From positions 1 to 64,000 of the forward strand of contig BDEJ01000030.1 of the NCBI GenBank assembly GCA_001653155.1: DNA of 64,000 bases, given 5' to 3'. The translations under genes were made by a program, and so were the position numbers. Every line of letters begins with the position of its first letter. Within the stretch, counting starts at the first letter, position 1. The DNA comes from Porphyromonadaceae bacterium H1 (GTDB lineage Bacteria > Bacteroidota > Bacteroidia > Bacteroidales > Paludibacteraceae). Below, in pieces: positions 27,308-39,085 of the stretch. The notes beneath the pieces were generated by a model. The model saw only the letters and a program-made list of their open reading frames with translations. It was not told the DNA's origin and did not search any database.

Positions 27308-28606
27308 ATGAAAAATATTTGCTTTTACTTCGAAGTTCACCAAGCCCTTCGTCTGAAACGCTATCGCTTCTTCGACATCGGAGACAATCATTACTACTAC
27401 GACGACTTCCAAACGGAGGACTACCTGCGCAATTTGGTAGAAGAGGCCTATCTGCCGGCCAATCGAACCATTGCCGAGATGATACGCAGCTCGAACGGCA
27501 AGTTCAAGTGTGCGTTTTCCATATCGGGCATCAGCTTAGACCTCTTCGAGCAGTATGCTCCGGAGCTGATTGACAGCTTCCGCGAATTGGCACAAAGCAA
27601 TACGGTGGAATTTTTGGCCGAACCTTATGCTCATTCCCTCGCTTCGGTATTCAACCCCCAGGAGTTTGAGCTGCAAGTAAAAATGCACAGCGACAAGATA
27701 GAAAGCCTTTTTGGAAAACGCCCGACGGCCTTTCGAAATGCCGAATTAATCTATTCCGACGAAATCGGCGAACTGGTTGCCAACATGGGATACAAGGTCA
27801 TGCTCATCGACGAAGCACGGCACATCATGGGATGGAAAAGTCCCAACTTCGTCTATCGACATGCTTACCGCCCCAAACTCAAACTATTGGTACGAAACTA
27901 CAAACTGAGCGACGACATAGCATTTCGCTTCTCGGACCACAGCTGGAAGGATTTCCCACTTACTGCCGAAAAATACATACATTGGATTAAAAATACTCCT
28001 CCGGAGGAAAACATCATCAATATTTGGATGGGGTACGAAGCTATCGGCCACTTCCAACGTCAGGAATCGGGTATTTTCGATTTTCTCAAAGCCATACCCT
28101 ACCGGGCCATGGAACAGGAAATCGGTTTCATCTTCCCCTCGGAAGCCGGACGACGCATCGAAGCGGTAGACAGCCTGAGCGTGCCTCATCCCATCAGCTG
28201 GTCGGGACACGAGAAAGACCTCACACCCTGGCTGGGGAATGACCTCCAGCAGGAAGCTCTCAACAAACTATACGCCGTATCCGAACGGGTACACCTCTGC
28301 AAAGAGCATCCTCTCAAGTACGACTGGCTCATGCTACAGACCAGTGACCACTTCCGATACATGAGTCACAAAGACCCCTTTGGAACTTATTACGAATCAG
28401 CCTACGACGCATTCATCAACTACATGAACGTACTGGCCGATTTTCTTGATCGCGTCAATGCACAATATCCCGACGGCATCGAGAACGAAGAACTCAATGA
28501 ACTGATAAAGACCATCAACAACCAGGAAAAGCAAATCGCACTACTCGAACAAGAAATTGCCAAACTGCAGGCAGCTAAACCTGTGTGCAAGCGGAAGACA
28601 AACTAA
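27308..28606 (+). CDS. GH57 alpha-amylase-like protein, acid/base residue apparently missing
   Basis: The 432-residue protein has GH57 features: CFYFEVHQALRLKRYR at the start, FLAEPYAHSLAS near residue 103, and the nucleophile region TAFRNAELIYSDEIG with Glu146. Region 4, normally an Asp-containing MDYETFGEHQ-like motif, here reads WMGYEAIGHFQ (residues 240-250), with Gly242 at the place of the catalytic Asp. A group of GH57 homologues in Bacteroidota is known to lack one or both catalytic residues. It is third in the debranching/GT4/GH57 operon and may have a binding or altered catalytic role. The last 35 residues form a coiled coil (EKQIALLEQEIAKLQAAK). Confidence 0.85.
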   Translation: MKNICFYFEVHQALRLKRYRFFDIGDNHYYYDDFQTEDYLRNLVEEAYLPANRTIAEMIRSSNGKFKCAFSISGISLDLFEQYAPELIDSFRELAQSNTVEFLAEPYAHSLASVFNPQEFELQVKMHSDKIESLFGKRPTAFRNAELIYSDEIGELVANMGYKVMLIDEARHIMGWKSPNFVYRHAYRPKLKLLVRNYKLSDDIAFRFSDHSWKDFPLTAEKYIHWIKNTPPEENIINIWMGYEAIGHFQRQESGIFDFLKAIPYRAMEQEIGFIFPSEAGRRIEAVDSLSVPHPISWSGHEKDLTPWLGNDLQQEALNKLYAVSERVHLCKEHPLKYDWLMLQTSDHFRYMSHKDPFGTYYESAYDAFINYMNVLADFLDRVNAQYPDGIENEELNELIKTINNQEKQIALLEQEIAKLQAAKPVCKRKTN

Positions 28607-28967
28607 TCAAACGAAAGACATATACATTCATCCTCTTGGATTTTCTTCATGGTAAAGCTCTTACACATTCCCTCAAAGAATTATGAGTCTTGTTCTTATC
28701 TCAAGAGAAATTCAAAGCTTATGTCCGGCATGCCGCATCCTTCTGCAAGCCCCAAAGAAGAGGTTTAAAGCAGCAAGCAATAAAAAATAACTACGAACAT
28801 CGGAGGTCTTTTCATGCACCGAATATTCTTCATGATTTTTCTTCTATTATAAGAAATGCCTATGGGGGGATAAAACGAAATATAGCTTGATTAATTTCAA
28901 AGCTCACGATTCAAAAATTGACGATTATTCTCTATATTTGCAGCATGTAAGAAAACAACGAGAAGAT
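28607..28967 (+). promoter_or_regulatory. Intergenic region with -7 box for the hexuronate operon
   Basis: This 361-bp gap holds no convincing gene. A 67-codon frame at 28690-28890 lacks any known pattern and is probably spurious. TATATTTG at 28933-28940 matches TAnnTTTG and lies 27 bp before the SDR start at 28968, which supports the shorter start chosen for that gene. I saw no strong hairpin here. Confidence 0.55.
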
Positions 28968-29783
28968 ATGCTACAGAATTTATTTGACATCAGTTCCAGG
29001 GTTATCGTTATTACAGGCGGCTGCGGAGTCTTAGGCTCCGAGATGGCCCTCTACCTCGCCGGACAGGGCGCCACAGTGGTAGTATTGGATCGGGATGCGG
29101 TCAAAGGCGCCGAACTCCGCAACCGAATAAAGAAAATGGGGGGAAAATCCCTCTTCCTCGAAAGCGATGTGCTTGACAAAAGCATTCTCGAACAAAATCG
29201 CCAAGACATCCTCAAATCCTACGGAAAAATCGACGTACTGGTCAATGCCGCAGGAGGGAATATGCCGGGTGCCACCATCGCGACAGATCAAAGCATCTTC
29301 GATCTCGATATGGAAGCATTCAAAAAGGTCGTTGATCTCAATCTCTTCGGCAGCGTCCTACCTACAATGGTCTTCGCCCGCGCCATGGTCGACGCCGGTA
29401 CGGGCAATATCATCAACATAGCTTCCGAATCGGCCCTGCGTCCTCTCACGCGCGTTGCCGGATACGGAGCAGCCAAAGCCGCTGTAGCCAACTTCACCAA
29501 ATACATGGCCGGAGAATTAGCACTGAAATTCGGGTCCGGATTTCGGGTAAATGCTTTGGCACCAGGATTTTTCATCACCGACCAAAACCGCAACCTCCTC
29601 ACTCATCCCGACGGCAGCTATACCGATCGTGCTCGCAGCATTCTCGCGCACACTCCCTTCGGACGCTTTGGCGAGGCTCACGAACTACTCGGTTCCCTCC
29701 ACTATCTCGTGAGTGATGCATCCCGTTTTGTTACAGGAAGCATTCTGGTGGTAGATGGCGGATTCGATGCTTTCTCCATCTAA
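28968..29783 (+). CDS. SDR-family oxidoreductase, probable D-mannonate oxidoreductase
   Basis: The start at 28968 (MLQNLFDISSRVIVITGG) is chosen because the promoter box lies between it and the longer frame's start. The 271-residue protein has the SDR features: the TGGCGVLGSEMALYLAGQG cofactor loop, NAAGG, NIASES (catalytic Ser), and the YGAAKAAVANFTKYMAGE Tyr-Lys pair. Placed 30 bp before uxuA, it is probably the fructuronate reductase/mannonate oxidoreductase of the glucuronate pathway in this group of bacteria, but that substrate is inferred from the neighbour. Confidence 0.85.
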   Translation: MLQNLFDISSRVIVITGGCGVLGSEMALYLAGQGATVVVLDRDAVKGAELRNRIKKMGGKSLFLESDVLDKSILEQNRQDILKSYGKIDVLVNAAGGNMPGATIATDQSIFDLDMEAFKKVVDLNLFGSVLPTMVFARAMVDAGTGNIINIASESALRPLTRVAGYGAAKAAVANFTKYMAGELALKFGSGFRVNALAPGFFITDQNRNLLTHPDGSYTDRARSILAHTPFGRFGEAHELLGSLHYLVSDASRFVTGSILVVDGGFDAFSI

Positions 29784-29813
29784 ACTCAAAAAAATTAAAA
29801 CAGCAATCCCGAT

Positions 29814-30983
29814 ATGAAACGTTTCGAACAAACCTGGCGCTGGTATGGGCCCAAAGATCCCGTTTCTCTTTCCGACATAAAACAAGCCGGAGCAACGGGA
29901 ATTGTTACCGCACTCCACCACATAAAAAACGGTGAAGTATGGACCGTAGAAGAGATACGAAAGCGCATCGCCAAAATAGAAGCAGAAGGACTCACCTGGT
30001 CGGTAGTAGAAAGTATCCCCGTACACGAGCACATCAAAACACGGGAAGGAAAATTCGCTGTTTACATCGAGAACTACAAACAAAGCATCCGCAACCTGGC
30101 TGCCTGCGGCGTAAAGATTGTTACTTACAACTTCATGCCGGTGCTCGACTGGACACGTACCGACTTGGCCTATACCCTGCCCGATGGATCAAAAGCCCTC
30201 CGTTTCGAACGGGCTGCTTTCATAGCCTTTGACCTCTTCCTCCTCAAACGTCCGAATGCGGAACGGGAATACACTCAGACCGAAATCGAAAAGGCGCGGC
30301 AGCGATTTGCCGACATGAGTCAAGAAGAGAAGGATCGCCTGACCCGCAACATGATTGCCGGACTACCGGGAGCAGAAGAAAGCTTTACCCTCGAAGAGTT
30401 TCAGCAGCAGCTCGATCGCTACCGCCAAGTCGATGCCGAAACGCTACGCTCGAACCTGATAGCCTTTGTTGCTGAAATAGCTCCCGTCGCGGAAGCCTGT
30501 GGTGTGAAACTGGCCATTCATCCCGACGACCCACCCTACCCGATCTTAGGACTGCCTCGCGTGATGAGTACCGAAGCGGATTTCCTCCGACTGGCGGAGG
30601 CCGTTCCTTCCGCATCCAACGGGCTCTGTTTCTGTACCGGTTCTTTCGGAGTAATACCGGAGAATAAGCTAGCCGAAATGCTTCGGAACTTGGGCGACAG
30701 GGTACATTTTGTTCACTTCCGTTCGACCCAACGCGACGCCGAAGGAAACTTTTACGAAGCCAACCACTTGGAGGGTGACGTCGACATGTATGCCGTAATG
30801 AAGGAGCTTGTCCTTCTGCAACAGAGACGGCAAATATCCATTCCTCTGCGCCCCGACCACGGGCACCAAATGATAGACGATTTGCGTAAGCAGACTAATC
30901 CCGGCTATTCCTGCATCGGTCGGCTGCGCGGATTAGCTGAGTTGCGTGGCCTCGAAATGGGAATCGCCCGGTCCATCCTCTAA
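29814..30983 (+). CDS. uxuA: Mannonate dehydratase
   Basis: The 389-residue protein has the start [86 protein letters not shown] and [14 protein letters not shown], all typical of UxuA. Metal-binding His and Asp residues in HPDDPP and [16 protein letters not shown] are present. It dehydrates D-mannonate to 2-keto-3-deoxygluconate in glucuronate/galacturonate breakdown. It is the second gene of the hexuronate operon. Confidence 0.95.
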   Translation: MKRFEQTWRWYGPKDPVSLSDIKQAGATGIVTALHHIKNGEVWTVEEIRKRIAKIEAEGLTWSVVESIPVHEHIKTREGKFAVYIENYKQSIRNLAACGVKIVTYNFMPVLDWTRTDLAYTLPDGSKALRFERAAFIAFDLFLLKRPNAEREYTQTEIEKARQRFADMSQEEKDRLTRNMIAGLPGAEESFTLEEFQQQLDRYRQVDAETLRSNLIAFVAEIAPVAEACGVKLAIHPDDPPYPILGLPRVMSTEADFLRLAEAVPSASNGLCFCTGSFGVIPENKLAEMLRNLGDRVHFVHFRSTQRDAEGNFYEANHLEGDVDMYAVMKELVLLQQRRQISIPLRPDHGHQMIDDLRKQTNPGYSCIGRLRGLAELRGLEMGIARSIL

Positions 30984-31207
30984 GAAAAAAACAACACTCC
31001 CCTTGTTGCATACCGCAACTCACTCAAAAGCAGACAACGAGGAAAAACAAAAAAAGGTATGTAGTTTCTGCTTCGATAAGCTTTAATAACAAAACTGTAA
31101 ATTTCCTCAAAAAGGAGGAAGAACAGATATAATCCCATGAAAACAAGTCAAATAGACCCCCAAAAACAGTTTTTCAAAGGAAAAATCAGCTAAAAAAAAC
31201 ATCAAAA

Positions 31208-31245
31208 AAGCCCGAAAATAGGTTGTATAACATATTTTCGGGCTT
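31208..31245. terminator. Perfect 13-bp hairpin
   Basis: AAGCCCGAAAATA (31208-31220) and TATTTTCGGGCTT (31233-31245) form a perfect 13-bp stem with a 12-nt loop. The T-rich tail is on the minus-strand side (a run of Ts after GGGCTT in that direction), so it would stop minus-strand transcription best; on the plus strand the tail is not T-rich. Confidence 0.55.
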
Positions 31246-31344
31246 GTGCATGAAGAAAAATCCATGTTTCTTTGCAACACTTAACAATAATAACACAACA
31301 CAATCTTTTTTATACCTTAGAAAAACTAATACCTATTTAAGCAA

Positions 31345-31380
31345 AAAAATGCGGGGCTTTGTGAAAAGCCCCGCATTTTT
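31345..31380. terminator. Perfect 16-bp hairpin with GTGA loop, bidirectional terminator
   Basis: AAAAATGCGGGGCTTT (31345-31360), loop GTGA (31361-31364) and AAAGCCCCGCATTTTT (31365-31380) form a perfect 16-bp stem. The T run continues at 31376-31381, so it fits a Rho-independent terminator, and the A run before it serves the opposite strand. It stands between uxuA and the NfnA-like gene. Confidence 0.8.
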
Positions 31381-31444
31381 TATACATCTATCAAAAAAAG
31401 CATGCATTTTATCAAGAAAAGAAGAGCAGACAAGGCTTTTTACT

Positions 31445-31452
31445 TATATTTG
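31445..31452 (+). promoter_or_regulatory. Promoter -7 box for the NfnAB/rimM operon
   Basis: TATATTTG matches TAnnTTTG exactly and lies 35 bp before the NfnA-like start. It is placed downstream of the two hairpins, as expected for a new transcription unit. The 504-bp gap from 30984 holds no other convincing gene. Confidence 0.6.
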
Positions 31453-31487
31453 CAAAACCAAAAAGACAGAGGAAACTGACAGTAGCT

Positions 31488-32333
31488 ATGAATAAAATTA
31501 TAAGCAAAGAAATTTTCTCAGAGAATGTTGTTCAATTTGAGGTAGAGGCCCCTTTAATCGCCAAAGCCCACAGAGCCGGACATTTTGTTATCGTCCGTGT
31601 CGGAGAACAAGGGGAGCGCATGCCACTCACCATTGCTTCCTCCGATGTGCAAAAAGGAAGCATCAATCTGGTAGTACAAAAAGTAGGTGTTTCTTCCGCG
31701 AAGCTTTGTGCGCTCAATGCGGGAGATTATATTACGGATTTAGTGGGGCCGCTGGGAAAAGCCACGCACATCGAAAACTTCGGCACCGTACTGTGTGCCT
31801 GCGGCGGAGTGGGAACAGCTCCCATGCTGCCCATCGTAAGGGCCCTGAAGAAAGCGGGGAATCGCGTAATCACCGTTCTGGCAGCACGCAGCAAAACCCT
31901 TATCATTCTCGAAAAACAAATGCGCGAGCACTCCGACGAAGTCATCATCATGACCGACGACGGATCCTACGGAACAAAAGGACTTGTTACCAACGGTATC
32001 GAAAGCGTATTGCAACGGGAGTCTGTGGATTTCTGTGTTACAGTGGGGCCTGCCATCATGATGAAGTTTGTAGGACAACTTACTCAAAAATACCGCATCC
32101 CTACCGTTGCCTCTCTCAACACCATCATGGTGGATGGTACGGGCATGTGCGGAGCCTGTCGTGTTACGGTCGATAAAAAGACAAAATTCGTCTGTGTAGA
32201 TGGCCCCGAGTTCGACGCCCACCAAGTGGACTTCGACGAAATGATCATGCGCCTGAATGCCTATAAAGACTTGGAACGAGGAGCCATGCAGCGCTTTGCG
32301 GAGCAACCCGAGCAGGACAGGCCGGCAATGTAG
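31488..32333 (+). CDS. Sulfide dehydrogenase/NfnA-type FAD-NAD(P)-binding subunit
   Basis: The 281-residue protein has an N-terminal FAD domain (about 1-95; GHFVIVRVGEQGERMPLTIAS), a nucleotide-binding domain (about 96-205; CACGGVGTAPMLPIVRALKKAG) and a C-terminal [2Fe-2S] site (about 216-240; DGTGMCGACRVTVD with Cys221, Cys224 and Cys236, and Asp216 as a possible fourth ligand). This is the small subunit of NfnAB (NADH-dependent reduced ferredoxin:NADP oxidoreductase) and related sulfide dehydrogenases. It is 33 bp before the large subunit. Confidence 0.88.
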   Translation: MNKIISKEIFSENVVQFEVEAPLIAKAHRAGHFVIVRVGEQGERMPLTIASSDVQKGSINLVVQKVGVSSAKLCALNAGDYITDLVGPLGKATHIENFGTVLCACGGVGTAPMLPIVRALKKAGNRVITVLAARSKTLIILEKQMREHSDEVIIMTDDGSYGTKGLVTNGIESVLQRESVDFCVTVGPAIMMKFVGQLTQKYRIPTVASLNTIMVDGTGMCGACRVTVDKKTKFVCVDGPEFDAHQVDFDEMIMRLNAYKDLERGAMQRFAEQPEQDRPAM

Positions 32334-32366
32334 AACAGTTTCAGCCACAATCCTCCACATACAGCT

Positions 32367-33836
32367 ATGAAAGAAGAAAGCCAAATAAAACAGGAAAGAG
32401 AGCAAGATTGGCGGGTATCGTTGCGTAACGGAATGAAAGCCAAAGATCGTATTGCCATACCACGAGTGCAAATGCCCGAGCGCGACGCCCGCATACGCAG
32501 CACAAATAACGAAGAGGTAAATTTAGGCCTGACTGAAACCCAGGCCATGACGGAAGCGCAGCGCTGCCTCGACTGTGCCAAACCAACTTGCATGGACGGA
32601 TGTCCCGTAGGTGTAAACATCCCTACTTTTATAAAATATATCGAGGTAGGCAATTTCCCGGCAGCAGCAAGAACTCTAAAGCAAACCTCTGCCCTACCTG
32701 CGGTTTGTGGACGCGTATGCCCTCAGGAGAAGCAGTGTGAGGCTCATTGCATCCATCTGAAGATGAAGAGCACTGCCGTCTCTATCGGTAATTTAGAGCG
32801 TTTCGCCGCCGATTACGAACGCAACAGCGGCTGCATATCGGTACCCGAAGTGGCTGCCTCGAAAGGCATAAAGGTAGCTGCCGTAGGTTCGGGGCCGGCC
32901 GGTCTTTCCTTTGCCGGCGACATGGCCAAGTTAGGCTACGACGTAAGCGTCTTCGAAGCCTTACACGAAATAGGAGGCGTACTGAAGTACGGCATACCCG
33001 TTTTCCGCCTCCCGAACGAAATCGTAGATGTGGAAATAGACAACCTCCGAAGCATGGGAGTCAAATTTGTAAAAAACTGCATCGTAGGAAAAACCATCAC
33101 TATCGACGATTTGAAAGCCGATGGTTTCAAAGGAGTATTTGTAGCCAGCGGGGCGGGGCTACCGCGCTTCATGAATATCCCCGGAGAGAATCTGGCAGGC
33201 GTCATGTCTTCCAACGAATACCTTACACGGGTGAATCTGATGAATGCGGCATCCGCTACATCGGATACTCCCGTATATACCGGTAAGAAAGTAGCCGTCA
33301 TCGGAGGCGGAAATACAGCCATGGACTCGGTGCGTACCGCGCGTCGGCTCGGAGCCGAAAGAGCCATGATTGTTTACCGCCGTTCGGAAGAAGAAATGCC
33401 GGCTCGACGGGAAGAAATACATCACGCAAAAGCAGAAGGCATCGATTTTCTCACCTTGCGCAATCCGATAGCCTATCAAGGCGACGAGAAAGGCCGGGTT
33501 ACCCACATGCAGCTCCAAGTCATGGAGCTCGGTGAGGCAGACGCTTCCGGCAGACGTGCGCCTCGCGAAATTCCGGGAAAAACGGAATGCATCGAAGTGG
33601 ACGAAGTAATTGTGAGCGTTGGCGTCTCGCCCAACCCTCTGATTCCCCAATCCGTATCCGGTCTCGATGTCAGCAAATGGGGAACCATTGTTGTGGACGA
33701 ATCGAGCATGCAGTCCTCCATACCCATGATTTTTGCGGGTGGAGACATTGTGCGCGGCGGAGCTACCGTCATTCTGGCCATGGGAGACGGACGTCGAGCT
33801 GCGAAATCAATGAACGAATGGTTAAGCAAGAAATAG
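32367..33836 (+). CDS. NfnB/GltD-like FAD-dependent pyridine nucleotide oxidoreductase
   Basis: The 489-residue protein has an N-terminal iron-sulfur domain with eight cysteines in two groups (CLDCAKPTCMDGCP and CGRVCPQEKQCEAHC), a FAD-binding loop (AAVGSGPAGLSFAG at about 170) and an NADP-binding loop (VIGGGNTAMDSVRTARRLGA at about 312). The ending MIFAGGDIVRGGATVILAMGDGRRAA is typical of the glutamate synthase small-subunit family. With no large GltB partner here, and with the NfnA-like gene next door, it is better read as the NfnB-type bifurcating subunit. Confidence 0.88.
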   Translation: MKEESQIKQEREQDWRVSLRNGMKAKDRIAIPRVQMPERDARIRSTNNEEVNLGLTETQAMTEAQRCLDCAKPTCMDGCPVGVNIPTFIKYIEVGNFPAAARTLKQTSALPAVCGRVCPQEKQCEAHCIHLKMKSTAVSIGNLERFAADYERNSGCISVPEVAASKGIKVAAVGSGPAGLSFAGDMAKLGYDVSVFEALHEIGGVLKYGIPVFRLPNEIVDVEIDNLRSMGVKFVKNCIVGKTITIDDLKADGFKGVFVASGAGLPRFMNIPGENLAGVMSSNEYLTRVNLMNAASATSDTPVYTGKKVAVIGGGNTAMDSVRTARRLGAERAMIVYRRSEEEMPARREEIHHAKAEGIDFLTLRNPIAYQGDEKGRVTHMQLQVMELGEADASGRRAPREIPGKTECIEVDEVIVSVGVSPNPLIPQSVSGLDVSKWGTIVVDESSMQSSIPMIFAGGDIVRGGATVILAMGDGRRAAKSMNEWLSKK

Positions 33837-33843
33837 AGTCCGT

Positions 33844-34365
33844 ATGATATCTTTCGAAGAAGTTTTTCCAATAGGACAAATACAAAAAACTCACGGTGTA
33901 GCGGGCGAAATGGCCTGCTCCTTTTCTTCCGAAATATTTTCGGAGGAAAATATTGATTTCGTTGTACTCGATATCGAAGGTATTCTGGTGCCTTTCTACA
34001 TAAGTTCATTTCGTCCCAAGGGTCAGAAAAGCGGACTTTTGATGCTGGAAGGTATTAACTCCGAAACAGAAGCCCGACAACTGTCGGGAAAGAAACTCTA
34101 CATTCCGAAATATCATCTGGATAAAGTCGATTCGCAGGAAATAGATTTAAGCTATTTCATCGGGTTTGAAGTCCAAGACGGACAGGCCGGCCGGGTAGGA
34201 CAGATAAACGACGTGGATGAAACAACTCCAAACAGCCTCTTCGTTGTAAGCTGTGGCAAAGACGAGTTTCTGATTCCGGCCGGAGCGGACTACATCCGCT
34301 CCGTGGATCATGAACAGGGCATCCTCTATGTCGATTTACCCGAAGGGCTGATCGATTTGGCTTAA
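33844..34365 (+). CDS. rimM: Ribosome maturation factor
   Basis: The 173-residue protein has the RimM beta-barrel start (FPIGQIQKTHGVAGEMAC), the middle (LMLEGINSETEARQLSGKKLYIP) and the PRC-barrel end (YFIGFEVQDG, GRVGQINDVDETTPNSLFVV, FLIPAGADYIRSVD). It helps assemble the 30S subunit head. It is the last gene of the plus-strand run and ends one base before the convergent GH97 gene, leaving no room for a terminator. It is 7 bp after the NfnB-like gene. Confidence 0.93.
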   Translation: MISFEEVFPIGQIQKTHGVAGEMACSFSSEIFSEENIDFVVLDIEGILVPFYISSFRPKGQKSGLLMLEGINSETEARQLSGKKLYIPKYHLDKVDSQEIDLSYFIGFEVQDGQAGRVGQINDVDETTPNSLFVVSCGKDEFLIPAGADYIRSVDHEQGILYVDLPEGLIDLA

Positions 34366-34366
34366 A

Positions 34367-37045
<2,679 letters not shown>

Positions 37046-37053
<8 letters not shown>

Positions 37054-37615
37054 TAGGCAACATAAGATTAAGAAGCCCTGCAATGAGCAGGGGCGACACG
37101 ATAACCGAGAGAGAAAAAACCAGCAGGAACTGTTCTCTTTCTTTCTCCGACATTTTCATCACAGCACCCAAGCCGCCCCAAAGCAGGTAAGCGGCGTGTA
37201 TAACCAGAATCTGAAGAAAGAAAAGACTGGGAATCAGGCTCACAAGCATTTTCAGCACAAAAACAGTGGTAAACGAATAAGCAACTACGCTCTCACAAGC
37301 GGCTTGTGAAAATGTGAGACCTGTTTTCTTCCGTAAAAACTCCCAACAAAGCCGGCAAGCTAAAAAATACCCCCCCAGCAAAGAAATAGCATTTACCGAA
37401 GCTTTCAGCAAGGCCATCTCAAATTTTCGCTCCGGGCTGTGCAGCAAAGCGGCCAGGAAGCTTAGCGCCACACAAAGCACAATCCATGGGAGTACATAGC
37501 TTGCACGAAGGTCTTTCACCTCCATCTTCTCGGAAGCAATGAGCTCCCAGGTAGCATTGGGCTTCAGCAACAAGCCTCGCGTTCTGTTCAGGATCTGTTT
37601 AAAATCAATTCTCAT
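37046..37615 (-). CDS. Yip1-family membrane protein
   Basis: The 189-residue protein has a cytoplasmic start ([19 protein letters not shown]) and five hydrophobic segments: [75 protein letters not shown] and [19 protein letters not shown]. The W-E start and helix layout fit the Yip1/DUF1282 family. The function in bacteria is unknown. It overlaps smpB by 8 bp. Confidence 0.8.
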
Positions 37616-37673
37616 GTACCGTTAGCGAAAAATGCAAAGATACGGGATAAAATTTATTTTCGAAGTTTTTAGC

Positions 37674-38894
37674 TTAGGAAACTCCCTCCAGAAAGCGCCA
37701 GGCCAAATAGGCCAAGGCCCCGGAGCCCGTTTTAAGAGCTTCTTCGTCTATCCGAAAACTCGTTGTGTGCAAACCGCCTGCTTGCGCATTCTCCTTTCCA
37801 CGTATTCCGAGGCGGTAAAAAGTAGCCGGATAGCACTGCGTAAAAAAACCGAAATCCTCCGAAGTCATACGCACCTCCATATCCCGTACAGATTCTTTCC
37901 CCAGATATTCTTCGGCAAAACGACGGGCAGCTTGGGTTACTTGAGGATGATTATCGACACAAGGATAACCTTCCGGAATATCAATTTCAGCGCAACAACC
38001 ACAGGCGTCACAGGTCGCAGTAACAATACGGCGAATATGCTCTTTAGCCTGCTCACGCCAGAGCTCATCCATCGTCCGCAAACTGCCCGAAAGGCGGACT
38101 TCCGAAGGAATTACATTGGTGGCCCCTTCGGCTATTAAGCTTCCAAAGCTCAAAACCATGGGGGTCAACGGATGACAAAGGCGGCTCCTCAACTGTTGCA
38201 GGGCAACAATGCTTTGTGAAGCGGCCAGCACGGTATCGTTAAGCAGGTGAGGCAAAGCGCCATGCCCTCCCTTTCCTCTGATTTTGATGTGGATCTCGTC
38301 AGCCGAAGCCATTACGCGCCCTTCTCTGAAAGCCAGCGTGCCGGTCGGATAATCCGGCGACACATGCTGCCCGATGATCATATCGGGCTTCCAGTCCTCA
38401 AACACCCCATCCTCCAACATCAAGCGGGCGCCTCCGGGCGATTTCTCCTCGCCGGGTTGAAAGACGAGCAGCACCCTGCCTGAAAAAGAATCCTCCATGT
38501 CCTTCAGAATGCGTGCCGCCCCAAGCAGCGAGGCCGTATGAGCATCGTGCCCACAAGCATGCATTACACCGTCGCGAAGCGACTTCCAAGGCAAGTTCGT
38601 TCCTTCGGATAGAGGAAGGGCATCCATGTCGGCACGTAGGGCCACGGTCTTGTCCAAAGGAGATTTTTTCCCCGATATGAGTCCCAGCACACCGGTAGTT
38701 CCGAACCCGCTACGGTATTCGATTCCCATTTTATCCAATTCGCTGCAAACAAAGGCCGATGTTTCAAACTCGCAAAACGACAACTCCGGATGAGCGTGCA
38801 AATGACGGTAACAACGACACGAATAGTCGAAGTAAGCCTCGCTGAGATCATGTATTTTTTTTAACGCGGTATGTATCGTCTCCATTCTGAGCAT
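37674..38894 (-). CDS. M20-family amidohydrolase
   Basis: The 406-residue protein has the M20D pattern: HLHAHPELSFCEFET, ALRADMDALPLSEG, MHACGHDAHTASLLGAARIL (metal-binding Cys-His), VFQPGEEKSPGGARLMLEDG and MTSEDFGFFTQ near the end. It is typical of hippurate hydrolase/N-acyl-amino-acid amidohydrolase enzymes. A second ATG three codons later (MET) is an alternative start. A -7 box lies upstream on the minus strand. The acyl-amino acid substrate cannot be read here. Confidence 0.9.
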   Translation of the reverse strand: MLRMETIHTALKKIHDLSEAYFDYSCRCYRHLHAHPELSFCEFETSAFVCSELDKMGIEYRSGFGTTGVLGLISGKKSPLDKTVALRADMDALPLSEGTNLPWKSLRDGVMHACGHDAHTASLLGAARILKDMEDSFSGRVLLVFQPGEEKSPGGARLMLEDGVFEDWKPDMIIGQHVSPDYPTGTLAFREGRVMASADEIHIKIRGKGGHGALPHLLNDTVLAASQSIVALQQLRSRLCHPLTPMVLSFGSLIAEGATNVIPSEVRLSGSLRTMDELWREQAKEHIRRIVTATCDACGCCAEIDIPEGYPCVDNHPQVTQAARRFAEEYLGKESVRDMEVRMTSEDFGFFTQCYPATFYRLGIRGKENAQAGGLHTTSFRIDEEALKTGSGALAYLAWRFLEGVS

Positions 38895-38916
38895 ATAAAC
38901 GCAAAGACTGACAGTA

Positions 38917-38924
38917 CAAAATTA
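38917..38924 (-). promoter_or_regulatory. Promoter -7 box for the M20 gene
   Basis: The minus strand reads TAATTTTG, matching TAnnTTTG, about 23 bp before the start codon at 38894. A TTTTG lies 21 bp further upstream (plus 38946-38950), a plausible -33 element. Confidence 0.55.
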
Positions 38925-38988
38925 CAAATAAGGATGCAAATTTAACAAAATTAACCCGGCTTTTTTTAGGCATAGTCCTTTAATTTTG

Positions 38989-38996
38989 TATTTTTG
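38989..38996 (+). promoter_or_regulatory. Promoter -7 box for the DUF1573 pair
   Basis: TATTTTTG at 38989-38996 directly follows TAATTTTG at 38981-38988; both match TAnnTTTG. The start codon lies at 39086, so the leader would be about 85-90 nt. Confidence 0.45.
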
Positions 38997-39085
38997 CAGG
39001 CAATGACTACTCCCCCATCACCCTCGATGCGAGGCAGTCAGCACGGAATCAGATATACTCACAAGAAATTAATCCAACTACTTGT

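Noticed and set aside
28690-28890. 67-codon frame in the gap before the SDR gene
   Set aside because: No recognisable motif; the -7 box for the operon lies after it.
31223-31495. 90-codon frame before the NfnA-like gene
   Set aside because: It spans the strong terminator hairpin and the -7 box, so it is unlikely to be translated.
32367-33836. Reading the NfnB-like gene as gltD (glutamate synthase small subunit)
   Set aside because: No large GltB gene is beside it, and the FAD/[2Fe-2S] NfnA-type partner is directly upstream.
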